Assembly (NCBI GenBank): GCA_039654915.1
Contig: CM077593.1
Location: forward strand, 55,930,501-55,994,500
Source: Aquilaria yunnanensis
Taxonomy: Eukaryota > Streptophyta > Magnoliopsida > Malvales > Thymelaeaceae
Reading direction: 5' to 3'
Length of the DNA: 64,000 bases
The notes under the pieces were generated by a model, which saw only the letters and a list, made by a program, of their open reading frames with translations, was not told the origin of the DNA and did not search any database. The translations under genes and the position numbers were made by a program. This document shows, in pieces, positions 1-11,269 of this stretch; the first letter of the stretch is position 1; every line of letters starts with the position of its first letter.

Positions 1-1576
1 TGAGGTAACTTTATTACAGTCCCATCCCTACGGGTGAGCCTTCATGGGGAGCTCCCGTACTCCATGATGAAGACTTCTCTCATCTTTCTTTTTCTCTCGG
101 CCGAGGGTATCCCAGTAGTGATGGTTTGGACAATCCCTGCCGAGGGTGGCAGACTTTTCCAGGAACTTCGGTCCCACCGTCTATCTGAGTCATACTCTTC
201 ATCGTCTACTCTCCTCTGCGCTTCTTTTCACCCTTTTGGAGAGGGCATCCATAGGTATCGCCGAAGTTGACCCTATTTGATCAGGGACTCGATGTACTTC
301 TTCAACTGGTAACAGGCTTCACTGTCATGGCCATGATCCCAGTCAAATTGACAGAATTTTTTCATATTCCTTTTATTCTCCGGGGTCATGGCCTTTGGCC
401 TTGGGACTGTAGTCCCTTGCCTTTCTAGTGCCATTAGAATGCTAGCTCTTATGGTGTTTAAGGGAGTGAATGCTGCGGGCCTTTTTCCTCTTTGCCTGCG
501 TGGCCGCTCTCCCTCGTTCTGATGGCCAGGCCCTTCGGTGCGAGGGTGTTCGCCCTTAGGTCCTCCCATTCTGAGTTCTTCGGTCGTCATGTGTTGCTCG
601 GCTCTTCTGTAAAATTCCCCAAGAGTTTCTGGAAGGTCTTTGGAGAACTCGTAGAACAACTGGGAGTCCCTCCGCAGTCCTCTGACCATTGCCAGGATGC
701 GAATTTCTGGCCAAAAATCTGGTACGCTCCGTGCTTCTTGATTTAACCTTTCAACATAGTCACGGATGGTCTCCCCTGCTTTCTGAGCTATGTCAAACAT
801 TTGCACTGGCATTTTGGCAGTTGGCCTACTACCGATAAACTGTTGGGTGAAAGCAGTAGATAGTTCTTGGAAGCTCAACAAACTTCCCTGGGGGAAAGAG
901 CCATACCACGCTGTTACTGGTCCTGAGAGTGTCACCTCAAAGCATTTACAGAGCGTTGCGTCGTCCGCGCCATGGAGAACCATACTTCGCTTATATTTTG
1001 TCAGGTGCGCCTGGGGGTCACTTCGCCCGTCATATGTTTCCAGGCGAGGAACCCTGAAATCACTAGGCGTAGGCGCCTCTACTACCTCTCCTACGAAAGG
1101 CGACTCCTCTCCGGTGTAGGAGTCGGACAACCGGTAGCAGACTGGTTTTCGGGAGATCTATTTCTCAACCTTTTCCAGCCTTCCCAGGATCCTTTCCATA
1201 AGGGCGGCAGTGCTGGTTCCTTCCTGCCGTCGTGTGCTTTCTGGTAGTGGCGAATTTCTTATCCGCCTCGGGGAACGACTCCGGCGAGGGGGAGAGGGGG
1301 ACCTCTGGTAAGGGGATGCGCTTCGTTGATAAGAGGCCCTGGTCTCTTTTGGTGCTCCCCCTCTAGCAGGGTGCGCTTCAACGGGTTCACCATCTGTTGA
1401 ATATGTGTCAAGGGAGTCTCCACTCCCTGAATTCCGGTGAGTAGATCGCGAGCTTCTTTCCCGATGAATGGTCGGGGGTGAGGCTCTTTCAGTGGGTGGA
1501 GGTTGGGGCAACCTCTGGTCAAGCTACTGAGTGATTTTGGCAATGATAGAAGCTGGAAATCCCGTAGGAAGCTCAT
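1..1576 (-). pseudogene. gag: gag of Tat element K (broken)
   Basis: Capsid/nucleocapsid precursor of a Tat element. It should start at the ATG at 1576-1574 (MSFLRDFQ, the same start as in elements J and C), but the frame shifts soon afterwards; a proline/serine/arginine-rich N-terminal part is readable at 1511-1158. The core gag domain is open at 1130-273 and has the family motifs TAKMPVQMFD, RDYVERLNQEA and GLRRDSQLFYEFSKD. The zinc-knuckle-like stretch CQFDWDHGHDSEAC has D where element C has H. An in-frame TAG at 272-270 replaces the CAG of C just after SLIK, and the region to the left edge continues as degenerate gag. Frameshift plus nonsense make this a pseudogene. Confidence 0.82.
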
Positions 1577-1724
1577 CATTACCGTTACGGAACGATCGTC
1601 CTCCATCATAGAAGTTTCTGCCACAGGCAGAGTGGTCGCCTGTTAAGTCTCAGGTGCGTGGGGGGATCTTGAAATCCCTTTGTCCTTCGAGCGCCGAGTC
1701 TCCACGACGGCGACATTGGATAGA

Positions 1725-1745
1725 CTTCCCACAGATGGCGCCAAA
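1725..1745 (-). other. primer binding site of element K
   Basis: On the minus strand the bases after the LTR read TTTGGCGCCATCTGTGGG, the same block as in elements C and J with one or two changes. It sits two bases inside the LTR edge, where the minus-strand primer tRNA pairs. The tRNA identity was not determined. Confidence 0.75.
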
Positions 1746-2432
1746 TGGTGGCCTACGGTGGCTTCATCATGTGTCATTGTACGGGTAGGGAAAACTTCTG
1801 ATGGAGGAGAGCACTTTTGGAGGAGATTCCCCAGTGGAATGTACTTGAAATACTCCAGAAAACACAGGTCAGGAGGTCCCCGGTGTGTATTCCTGGGGAG
1901 GAGCCTCCGACGCCCAAGTCATTATTTTCAGATAATTGGATTATGTTCTCTTTTGTGTATTCAAAAAGAACTCTTTTTCTTCTCTCCTTACCCCGCTAGG
2001 ACGCTTTCTGGGTGTTTTATAAAGGAGGCATACAGAAGCCATTTTCCTCTTGTGGTCGCTCCAGATCACGACACGTGTTCGGTGGGATGCGATCCCTACT
2101 TTTCTGGGAGCGAAGGGATGTTTATCTTAGCAAAGGTCGCCTGGTTGACAGCCTAGGCATTCCGAGAGTGTCGTATCGAGACGTCCCTCTGATGGCATAC
2201 TCCAGTGATAGCGTGTCAGAATGTACTTGGGGGACGACTTTTATAGGGAGGTGTCAGAGGCTCCTTAAATGCTTTGTTCGTACTTTCCGAGGTTACTCTG
2301 ACGTTTCGGGGAATGTATTCCCCAAGGATGGGTCCTCCGAGGGATACCTCTATTTCTAAAGGGGCTCTGACCTCTCTACCGAGGTTGGTCTTACCATTTC
2401 CTAAGGAAGCGAATTCCCTACATGTATTCCCT
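1746..2432 (-). mobile_element. 5' LTR of element K, truncated
   Basis: The LTR 3' end is the TGGTGGCC at 1746 on the plus strand (complement of ...GGCCACCA). It contains the Tat LTR hallmarks: CACGTG near 2074, a TATA-like run near 2019 and the phrase for 'gacttgggcgtcggaggctc'. About 690 bases remain, against 855-876 in elements B and C. The missing part is the 5' end with the terminal palindrome. Confidence 0.75.
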
Positions 2433-5400
2433 AAATGCAGGAGCAACCTACCAAAGGCTGATGAACAAGGTCTTCAATGACCAAATAGGAAGGAACATGG
2501 AAGTTTATGTTGATGACATGATAGTTAAGAGCAAACTGCCCAATAACCACGTCACAGCTCTGAAGGAAACCTTCCACCAGCTCAGAACCTTCGGAATTCA
2601 CCTTAATCCCAAAAAATGCACCTTCGGTGTAACCTCGAGAAAATTCCTTGTGTACATGGTATTAGAAAGGGGTGTTGATGCTAACCCAGAAAAAGTTAGG
2701 GCTTTACTTGAATCTCGGACTCCTGTCATGATAAAGGATATACATAGACTCACCGGAAGGATAACTTCTCTTAGTAGATTTATCTCTAGGTATGGTGATC
2801 GGTGTCGAGCATTCTTTAAAGTCCTCACCAAGGCAGCAAAAAATGAGGGCGACCTTGGATGTAATGATCATCCTTGGAATGAGGACTGCCAGAAGGCTTG
2901 GGAAGAACTCAAACTCTATTTGGCCCGTCTTCCAACTCTTCGGCAACCTCGCGAGGGAGAGCCCATCGTATTGTACCTTGCTGTTACAGAAAAAGAAGTA
3001 AGCTCGGTCCTTGTGAAAAAGGAAGGACTGAAGCAATGGCCGGTTTATTATGTAAGTAAGTCCCTGCACAGCGCCGAAGTCAGGTATCCCTTGCTACAAA
3101 AAGCTATATATGCCCTGGTGCTGGCGGGAAGAAGACTACGGCCATATTTTCAAGCTCACCCAATCATCGTTTGAAGTAGTCTACCTTTGCGGGACGTTAT
3201 GAGGAAAGTCGATCATTTGGGAAGGCTTTCCAAATGGTGTATAGAGCTTGGCGAGTATGACATCATATATGAACCTCGGAAAGCCATAAAAGCTCAAGCT
3301 CTGGCAGACTTTATTGCCAATATACCCATCGGCAAGGCCAGCCATTCAGATCTCGGCGAAGGTGAGCCAGAGTGGATTTTGTTTGTAGACAGAGCCTCAG
3401 GCTCCGAACACCAGGGAGCCGGGGTAATTATCAGAGGTCCCGAAGGTCTACAAGTAATGAAGGCCATCAAATTCGGCTTTAACGTCACCAACAATATGGC
3501 TGAATACGAAGCTCTCATAGCTGGATTACGCCTAGCCAGAAAAATAGGTCTAAGAAACTTAAGGGCCCACAGTGATTCCCAGCTAGTAGTTCGACAAACA
3601 ACAGGGGACTATGGCGTGAAGGACCCGACCTTGGAAAAATACCATGAGCTGGTAGCAAAACTTATCCGAGAGTTCGACACCGTGTGAATTGAAAATGTGC
3701 CTCGCCGAGACAACACCGAGGCAGATTGCCTAGCAAAGTCAAAAACATGCACCGAGGTGCTGAACCACTCGAGCATTGTGGTGTTGAGCATAATGACCTC
3801 CGAAGAAGGCTGGAAAGATCCTATGAAAAGATATCTCGCAAATGGCGAGCTCCCCGAAGACCCCACCAAAGCGGTAAAAGTACGAAGACGTGCTGGCAGA
3901 TTCTTCTTAATCAGGGAAGAACTGTATCGGCAGGGATATGCAAATCCACTATAGAGGTGTGTTGGCGAAGAGGATACTAAGATGATCCTCACAGAAGTTG
4001 ACGAAGGCGCTTACGGTTCGCACATTGGAACTGACACCCTGGCAGTAGTGATACTTCGTCAAGGATACTTTTGGCCTACCCTAAAAAAGGATGCAAGGTA
4101 GTTCGTCCAAAAATGCGGTAACTGCCAAAGACACGCGAATATCCAAAGGACACCCTCAGAATTTGTAACCTCGGCATACTATCCCTGGCCCTTCGCAGTC
4201 TGGGGCATAGACCTCATCGGTCCACTCCCAACAGCGCATGGAGGCATAAGGTTCCGTGTGGTCGCAGTGGATTATTTCTCTAAGTGGATCGAGGCAGAAC
4301 CTGTAGTGACTATCTCCGCAAAAAATGTGCAGAAGTTCGTATGGAAGAACATTGTGTGCAGATTTAGCATACCAAGGGCCCTAGTAGCTGACAATGGATC
4401 CCAATTTACGGACAAGGGGTTCCGAGAGTTTGTCAACAACCTCGAAATAAAAATGCACTTCGCTCCGGTAGCTCACCCCAGAGCAATGGACAAGTATAAG
4501 TATCTAATAGGACCATAAAAATGTTTGGATTTAGGAGCCAAACAGCGTAGCGAAATTTAACCGAAACCCTCCAGGATCCAAGTGAAACGGGGTGAACCGG
4601 GTGTTCGAAAATTTCATACCTAATTTTCGGTTGAGATCTCTCACTCAACTGTAGAGTCGAATCACAAAACCTGAACAGTTGACGTGTTCAGGCTCTCTAT
4701 GGTATCCACACGAGCCTCTCGGGATCACCACGCTTCCATCGCGTCCCAGCAGATGCGTTTCTCTTGCGCTCGCAGTGCTAGCTTGCGTCCTCCAAGGAAT
4801 TGCAAGAGAAGAGTGCGGCTGTCCTTTTGGGAGGCTAGGGCAAGGAGACCTGTGAATTTCTCACTTAAAAGTTGTATTTATAGTGAGACTCAACTTCCAA
4901 GCCTAATGGGTTTCAAATAGCTCTATGTGTGCGACCCAATAGGCTCTTGCCATGTTGGCAATGATCATAAATCACATTTATGATCATAAGCAATGAGCGG
5001 TGTCTAGCAACACATCATTGCTACCCAAGTGACAAGATTGTCGGTGAATCGACTAAACCTTTATGATCATCACCGATATATGCCATTGTCCCTTTGTCCA
5101 AGAGATCAAGACTAAGGACGAGACATGGAATGTGTCATTCTCGTATAGCCCAATCTTTTGGTTTCTTGATTACCGAGTAGACCAAATTAAACTGCCGACA
5201 TTGATATCATGTATCAACTCATCGGAGCATGGCCATGCATTTTCTAAGTCTCACTCTATCTAGGGGCCCAAAGATATCACTCCTGTTACATAGGAGGGAC
5301 AAATCCCATCTTGATCATACAAATCCCTCCACATGATATGTGACATACCCAATGACCTCCTTCAAGTTCACTCAGTTACAAGCAACAAAGGAAAGTATCA

Positions 5401-6342
5401 AAGTATGTGACTCACATGTAGGGAACCTTGATGATCTTAGGTCGAAGGACTACATATATCATGATCACTATGGGAATCACTTATGACACTCATATAACGA
5501 TCCATGAAGTGTTCTCATGGTGGGTCGGTCCAGTACATAAGTTCTCCAACTTGTACCCATATGTAGACTACATATCTCATATTAGTCTCCGCATATGCTA
5601 GTCATTATTTATTATTGCAACCCGCTCCACAATAATACTAGACTAGGGACATTTAAGAATATCATTATTCTAGGGTTACAATTATGTTTATTACGTTACG
5701 CAGAAACAAAACAACAAACAAAATTGCTGGATTAATGCCTCAATAAAATATCATGACTCAATGTGCAAAAATACAATCATCTCATGATTGGCTTTTTGGG
5801 CACAATACTAACAAAAAGATGGCCTGAAAAAAAGGTTGGGGGAACCAAAAGGAAAATGGCCAGCGGAGCTCCCGATCGTGTTATGGAGCTACCAAACAAC
5901 ACCCCGAAGAGCCACAGGGGAAACACCTTTTTTGCTTGTTTTTTGTGCAGAGGCTATCATCCCAGTCGAGGTAGTACAACCATCGGTGCGAGTACAAGTG
6001 TTCGACGAAGGGGGAAATGACCTCGGCCTAAGAACCAAGCTTGATCTCGTTGGCGAACACAGAGAAATAGCCGAACTCAGAAGAAAAGCTTTCCAGCAAA
6101 GAGTGGCCGCAGCTATAAACTTGCATGCTAGGACGAAGGGAATAAGGAAAGGAGACCTCATTCTCCAAAAGGCTGAATTTGGACACCGAAGGTCGTCCCA
6201 CGGGGTACTTCGTGCAAATTGGGAAGGCCCTTATTTGGTGCTTGCCGAAGTATGCAAAGGAGTATATAAATTGGGCGATGCCGAAGGTGTAGAATTAAAA
6301 AATACATGGCATTCAAATGCCTTGAAAAAATTCTATGCCTAA
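2433..6342 (+). pseudogene. pol: pol of Tat element A (RT-RNaseH-aRNaseH-integrase), broken
   Basis: Starts in RT at NAGATYQRLMNKVF; the catalytic box YVDDM is present. Next come the Ty3-type RNase H region, the archaeal-type RNase H (VDRASGSEHQGAG, NNMAEYEAL, SDSQLVV) that marks the Tat lineage, and integrase with the zinc-binding region and the first catalytic Asp in WGIDLIG. In-frame stops lie at 3172 (TGA), 3685 (TGA), 3952 (TAG) and 4099 (TAG); comparison with element C shows Arg or Gln codons at these places. Small deletions disturb the frame near 4480. A solo LTR of family F splits integrase at 4522-5813, and the C-terminal part with a GPY-like module resumes after it and ends at 6342. 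Confidence 0.88.
4522..5813 (-). mobile_element. solo LTR, family F (copy F0)
   Basis: A 1.3-kb LTR with no internal region, in minus orientation (TATA box TATAAATA at 4882-4875 on the minus strand). Ends are TGTTTGG... and ...ACTAACA on the plus strand. Flanks are AAAAA on the left and AAAAG on the right; the uninterrupted pol of element C has AAAAG here, so this is a 5-bp target-site duplication with one later change. A perfect 12-bp-arm hairpin lies at 4961-4987. Confidence 0.88.
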
Positions 6343-6492
6343 GATTTTGGTGGGAAAATTGTACAAGTTAGAAAAATTTCTAAGTACAAAAGTTTCTTTT
6401 CACCAAAGCAGTCGTCGCCGAGCACAGCTCAAGGAAGTTTATTTACAAAGCTTCTCCGCCTTTCCCGAAGGTACAAATTTGCCTAAGAGAAT

Positions 6493-9216
6493 TTAGCAAA
6501 GGTGATTCCAAAGGTGATTGGCGTAATAGGCGTAAATATGATTTTCCGGAGTCTCTTGAACGAACGTGTTCGGGACAATGGGAAACAAAAGATCTTGCAC
6601 AAAAAACTTAGCCAAAAAAAAAAATTCATAAAAGAAAGAAGGAGTTCTATTATACTGAATCTCATTACAAGGAGAGAAGGTTGCCAGAAGAATAAATACA
6701 AAAAAGAAGAAAAGGAAGGCAAACGGCCCTAAGACAAGCCAAGGAATCTCGGCATCTCGAGAGCCACCAACCCCTACGTCCTTGTCTACCACCTTCGGCG
6801 CCGGAAGAGCAAAGGACAAGTTGAGGTGCTCGATTTTGGACCAAGACCACCGAGGCCCCTCGGGAATGTTTAGGGCCGCCAAAAAGGAGAGGTCCAGATC
6901 TGAGAACCTCTGCAAAACTTGATGCTGGGTAAGGCGAAAGCCATCTTGAAAACTGACCTTGGTCGCTTGGACGGCTTTTTCCTTCTCGACCGCTAAATCG
7001 TCAAGTTCCTTCTCCAGATCAGCGATCTCCTTCTTCAGTGCCTTCGTCTTCTTCTTCTTCGGTTCCTTTTTCAAAGACTCGACCTCAGCCTGGAGTGCGG
7101 CCTTCTCGGCAAGCACCTTTGCCAAGAGAGACTCAGACTCCGACTTCTCCTTCTGATAGGCCTCGTTGGCCAAGGTTAGCTCCACTACCTTGGACCCAAG
7201 GTCGAACATCTTTTCGGAGAAGTCCTTCAAGAGCCCCTCTTGGCCCTTCAAGAACTCCTTTCGAACAGCAGCAACCTCCGTCCTCACAATTTGAGTCATC
7301 TCTGCATTCTTGACGACCAAGTTGGCGCACATGACCTTGGACTTCTCCAAACGATCTAAGTCCCAGGCTCGGAATGTGGCTTGCTTGGCTATCCGAACCC
7401 TGAGGAAGCCAGTATACCCAAGAAGCTGAAAAAAAAAAAACAACAAAAAAAAAAAAGAAAAGAAGAAAGCACGCACAAAGTCAGTAAGAAAAAACTAAGG
7501 CAAACAAAAAGAAAAGACAAAGGCCTGAAATATGCCTGGGCAGCGTGTTCAGAAATTTTCGCAGCAAGGGACTCGTCATTCTGGCACACCTCGGAAACAG
7601 CCTTGAAGGAGGCCTCGGTGAGGATCCCCTTCAAAATTTGGTTGGCCATTTGCTGACAATCGCCGGAGTATAAGTTCATGTCCTCTGTAAACGACCAGAA
7701 AGGCTCCCGCGGAATTTTCCCCTTTGGGATGTGAGAATCCTGAAGGGCTCGTTTCAGGGCGTGCTCGGCCACCCATGCCGAAGGCGGCACCTTCTCTCCA
7801 CAGCAAAAGAAGAAATTTGTTAAGGCAATGGTCCTCAACATTCAAAAAAATGAACAAAGGTACTACAATCTGTCTCAAAGACGAACCTGGTGGCACCTCG
7901 GAGACTTCGTTGTCGGAATCCCTGACCTCCTCAACGACGATAGGAATTTCCTTGCCCTTACTCTTACGGCGTTCCTCGAGCTCCTTGATAGAAGGGACTT
8001 CCACCAAAGCGTCCAAGAGAGACGCCGAGGAAGTGGGACTCCGGGAAGGGACGTCGGCAACCACCTCGGTCGGCTGGGCGGTATTGGTATTTGGCTCCCC
8101 ACGCACCTCCTCGGGAATTTCCTGGTGGGGAGGAGACACGTCCTTCTTCACTCGTTTGGCCAATGAGGGCCCACTCCCAGCCGTTTTACGCCTTCGGGAG
8201 ACGGACTTCTTTGTCTGCTCCCCCTTCTCGGCTTGACCAAGGAAAAGGGACTTATAGTGAGCAGCGGACTCGTCACCCATCTCTTAAACAAAAGGAAAAC
8301 ATCAGTGTGAGTCTAAGACCTATCTACAACAAAAAAACTTTTGAGATAACTTACACTCACAAAAGGTCTCGTAAGTAACCTCCTTCCGAAGGAGTTTTAC
8401 TAGCCAGGAGTCTTTCCTTGCGATGGCAAGAGCCGGCATCTCAAGGTACGTCTCATGCTCCTTCACTACCCCTAGCTCCCGAAGGACCTCATCGGTCATC
8501 AGCTTCCACATGATGGGGAAGGGGTAGAGGGAGCGTGAAGGGACCTCGGAATCCCAATCAGAGACCGCTCGGATCCATCTGTCAAAGTCCGCGAATCTGG
8601 CCGCCAACTCAGGAGTCAGCAGCCTCTTCGGGTTTACAACATCCGTCTCTAGCTTTCCCCGAGCCCACTTGGTCGGAACGTACAACCAAGCCTCCTCCAT
8701 CTTTAGAAAAAAGAATTTCCTTTGCCACCCTCGCCAGTTGTCCTTAGTGGCGAAGGTGAACATATACTTTTTGCTCCCTGATCCCCGAGGTAGCATAAAG
8801 TAAAAGCCACCCTTCAGGACCGCGTAAAGCTTATAGTACTGCATAAAAAGAATGAAATGGGGTTCTATTTTGAAAATGCCGCACATGCAAAGGAAGGTGT
8901 TCAAATAGCAGTACGAGTTCGGGGGAAGTTGATTTACGGCAATGCCATGAAATTGGCAAAAGTCACAAATCACCTTCGAGGGAGGGTACCGAAGTCCGGC
9001 CTTCAGTTGGGCACAGAAAACAGTAACCTCATCCTCGCCGTTCAAGAAACTAAGTGTTTGGGGGCCAGGAAGTCTGGTGGTGGCGTAAGAAGGAAGAAAA
9101 AATTTTTTAGTCAACTTCTCCAATTTTTCTGAAGTAGAGCAGCGGGGGTGGTGAATAAGGGGTTTCCAGCTTTCTGGGATAGGGGAGATAGTCATAAGAG
9201 GAGTTGGTGAAGACAT
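6493..9216 (-). CDS. antisense gene (aORF) of element A, 4 exons, open throughout
   Basis: Runs opposite to pol, between pol and the 3' LTR. Exons inferred by comparison with element C: 9216-8355, 8282-7887, 7795-7536 and 7425-6493. Intron phases are 1, 1 and 0, and all four exons join without a stop, giving about 816 residues. The start is the ATG at 9216 (MSSPTPL...). Exon 1 resembles the Transposase_28-like 'putative gypsy-type' family (KAGLRYPPSK, FHGIAVNQLPPNSYCY, RGSGSKKYMFTF). Exon 2 has basic, nuclear-signal-like RRRK and KRVKK runs; exon 4 is a long coiled coil. Donor 1 is GTAAGT; donor 3 is GC instead of GT. The stop used in B is a Trp codon here, so the C-terminus is extended. Function unknown. 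Confidence 0.72.
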
Positions 9217-9477
9217 CCTTGATGAAAAAGGGGGACTTCGGGAGAAGAAAATCCGACTCCATGAAAGCTTTAAAAAAGCACAGAAAATCAGAAGACTCTG
9301 GAAATCAAAACCCACCGAATGTTTTGCCAAAATCTAGATTTGAAGCCACTGTCGAAAAGTGGCCGGAAAAACACTCCGTCAATAGCACCGCCGCAAAAAA
9401 TAGGAGAGAACGCAAAAACTGTTAAGAGCAGGAGGAAAGGAAAAGCAGAAGCAAAAGGAGATTATGACGGAACAACG

Positions 9478-9485
9478 TATATATA
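9478..9485 (-). promoter_or_regulatory. TATA box for the antisense gene of element A
   Basis: TATATATA lies 262 bases upstream of the aORF start. Elements B and C have TATAAATA at nearly the same distance (about 252 and 281 bases). The conserved position supports a promoter separate from the LTR. Confidence 0.55.
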
Positions 9486-9871
9486 GGCTGAGGAGGATAG
9501 GTGAACCGGCGTCATAAAGTTCTCTACAAAGGCAAACAGTCGCCATAACTGCTCTCTACACATAAAAAGACGTGCCTGTAGTAGCCAATGCAGTTCCCTC
9601 CAATGACAGCATGCCCCGTGTCAGCCGTAGCACCAAACGAGGAACACACCTTCTGACACCCTTAAACCTCGAGCGCAACGCTCCAGACTGGCACATCCAG
9701 TTACGAGACACGACACTGCACGAACTTGCAAAAAAGAAAGAAAGAAGTAGGTTACCTCGAGGACACCAAAGAACAGGTCGTGGCCGAACAGCCTATATCT
9801 TCAGACAACAGGTGCATCTTCGGTACAATTATCACACCCAGGGCCCCGAAGGACGCCCTCAAAAGGTCTAT

Positions 9872-9895
9872 AAGCCGAAGTCTCCACTTCGGCTT
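9872..9895 (+). other. stem-loop next to the polypurine tract, element A
   Basis: AAGCCGAAGT, loop CTCC, ACTTCGGCTT: a perfect 10-bp stem ending three bases before the polypurine tract. The same structure is present at the equivalent site in B (38769-38792) and C (46914-46937). Confidence 0.7.
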
Positions 9896-9898
9896 TCC

Positions 9899-9912
9899 AG
9901 AGGGGGGGCATG
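9899..9912 (+). other. polypurine tract, element A
   Basis: AGAGGGGGGGCATG directly precedes the LTR start TGATAGCC. A purine run in this place primes plus-strand DNA synthesis in LTR retrotransposons. Confidence 0.8.
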
Positions 9913-10534
9913 TGATAGCCAAAGGACTATCGCCACTCCTAAAATATACTCCCTACGAATATGACGGTCGAGAAGCCTGGCGTCATCCGAAAGATGCGCT
10001 ATCTCTAACCTCGGAAGAGACGAAGTCGAACACCTCGAGCGTGTGACTCCGGCTATTACGTCAGGAATCTCAAGTTTGTCGCCGGTACCTTCGGGGAACC
10101 AGAAGAACCACCTCCGGGGAAGAAAGACCAGCAACTTCAAACAGGAGAGAATCTCCCTGAAGGAACAGCTCCTAGACTAAGGAAACCTCCGAAGTGTGGA
10201 CATGATCAAACACATGTCATGATCTGAATGGGCTGCGCACTCCTATAAATATCAGGACAAAGGGCCTCAACAGGGATCGGACCCCTCCCTGAGAAAACAC
10301 AAATAGGCAAGATCATTCAGCTTCCTTGTACTCTCTCCTCCTTCTCCCTTTGAAAATACTGACTAAGGCGTCGGAGGCTCCTCCCCGGAAAGATACTCTG
10401 GGGACCTCCTAACCCCCTTCTTCTGAGGGTTTCAAGCACATTCCCCTGGGAAACCTTTGTTCCAGACGTTCTCCCTCACTGGAAGTCCCTCCCGAAATCA
10501 CAATGTCACCTGACGAAGATGCTGCTGACCATCA
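9913..10534 (+). mobile_element. 3' LTR of Tat element A
   Basis: Starts TGATAGCCAAAGG and ends ...GACCATCA, with near-perfect inverted ends. At 622 bp it is shorter than the other Tat LTRs (855-972 bp), so it belongs to a different subgroup or has lost sequence. Promoter signals are CACATG at 10211 and TATAAATA at 10244, 27 bases apart as in the other Tat LTRs. The next base is gag of element J. Confidence 0.8.
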
Positions 10535-11100
10535 TGCCGGTCATCAACGCCCATCAAAGATTTCCAAGCAAGACACCCAAAAATCACTTGGCATTGGTGC
10601 TTCAACTACTGTCCGGATGAAGGGTGACTCCTCTCCAGTGAAGGTCTTAGATAACCTTGACTAGACAGGCTTTCGGGCGATCTGCCTCTCTACTTTTTCC
10701 AACCTCTCTAGGATCTTCTCCATGAGGGCGGTAGTACTGGTTTCTTCTCGTTGCTTGGTGACTTCTAGCAATGGAGAGCGACGTCTCCTTTTTGGGTAGT
10801 AACTTCATCGGCATGGGGATTGTGACCTCTCATCCGATGATGAGCTCCGCCGGTGGGAGTTTTTGGTACTTTTGACTCCGTATCTCCAACACGACGACCT
10901 TTGGGGGGTACATCCTCCGTTAAGGACTCATCATGGAAGTCATCACTTCTTGAACTCCAGTGAGTAGACTTCGGACTTCTCTTCCGACGGGTAGCTGGTG
11001 AAGAGGCCCTTCTGCCAGAAGGTGGTTGGCACCACCTTTGGTAAAGCTATTGTGTCATCTCAGCCACAACAGAGCGCTGAAAGTCATACAAGAAGCTCAT
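10535..11100 (-). pseudogene. gag: gag N-terminus of Tat element J (broken)
   Basis: Begins with ATG at 11100-11098 (MSFLYDFQRSVVAEMTQ), followed at once by an in-frame TAG. The basic linker and the stretch VVEAPMPSDF, then LEIFDGR, can be read close to 10540 and align with residues 90-110 of the element C frame. It is cut off there by the 3' LTR of A. Several other stops and frame changes occur. Only the N-terminal part of a nucleocapsid precursor remains. Confidence 0.72.
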
Positions 11101-11248
11101 CGTGACCGTCAGAGGACGTTCATGCTTAGGCAAATAAGTCCCTAAGGCAGGTTGTTCGGTCACTGGTTAAGTTTCTGGCGTGGACGGGGACTTCGGGAGT
11201 CTTTTGTCCTTAGAACGTTGAGTCTCAACAACAGCGACTTGGGAGTGA

Positions 11249-11269
11249 TTTCCCACAGACAGCGCCAAA
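11249..11269 (-). other. primer binding site of element J
   Basis: Minus-strand TTTGGCGCTGTCTGTGGG directly inside the LTR, one change from element C. Confidence 0.72.

Larger units (their letters stand above)
1..2432 (-). mobile_element. Tat-lineage Ty3/gypsy element K, 5' fragment
   Basis: Read on the minus strand this is LTR (2432-1746), primer binding site and leader, then gag running off the left edge. The LTR lacks its 5' terminus: the expected TGATAGCC start is missing and at about 2433 the sequence switches abruptly to plus-strand reverse transcriptase of element A. K and A are therefore joined head to head. The parts resemble element C at 54-60 kb but are much more diverged. Whether K is a separate element or the inverted 5' end of A cannot be decided without sequence to the left. 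Confidence 0.8.
2433..10534 (+). mobile_element. Tat-lineage element A, 5'-truncated, inserted in element J
   Basis: A plus-strand Tat element that begins abruptly in the middle of reverse transcriptase and keeps pol, spacer, antisense gene, polypurine tract and 3' LTR. The 3' LTR ends at 10534 and is followed directly by the gag of minus-strand element J, so A inserted into J gag. The 5' LTR, leader, gag and protease are missing. Pol carries several nonsense codons and an inserted solo LTR, so A cannot move on its own, yet its antisense gene is open. Confidence 0.85.

Noticed and set aside
7420..7460. Poly(A)-like runs near 7430 as a retroposed gene tail
   Set aside because: On the minus strand this is the T-rich stretch before the intron-3 acceptor of the antisense gene.
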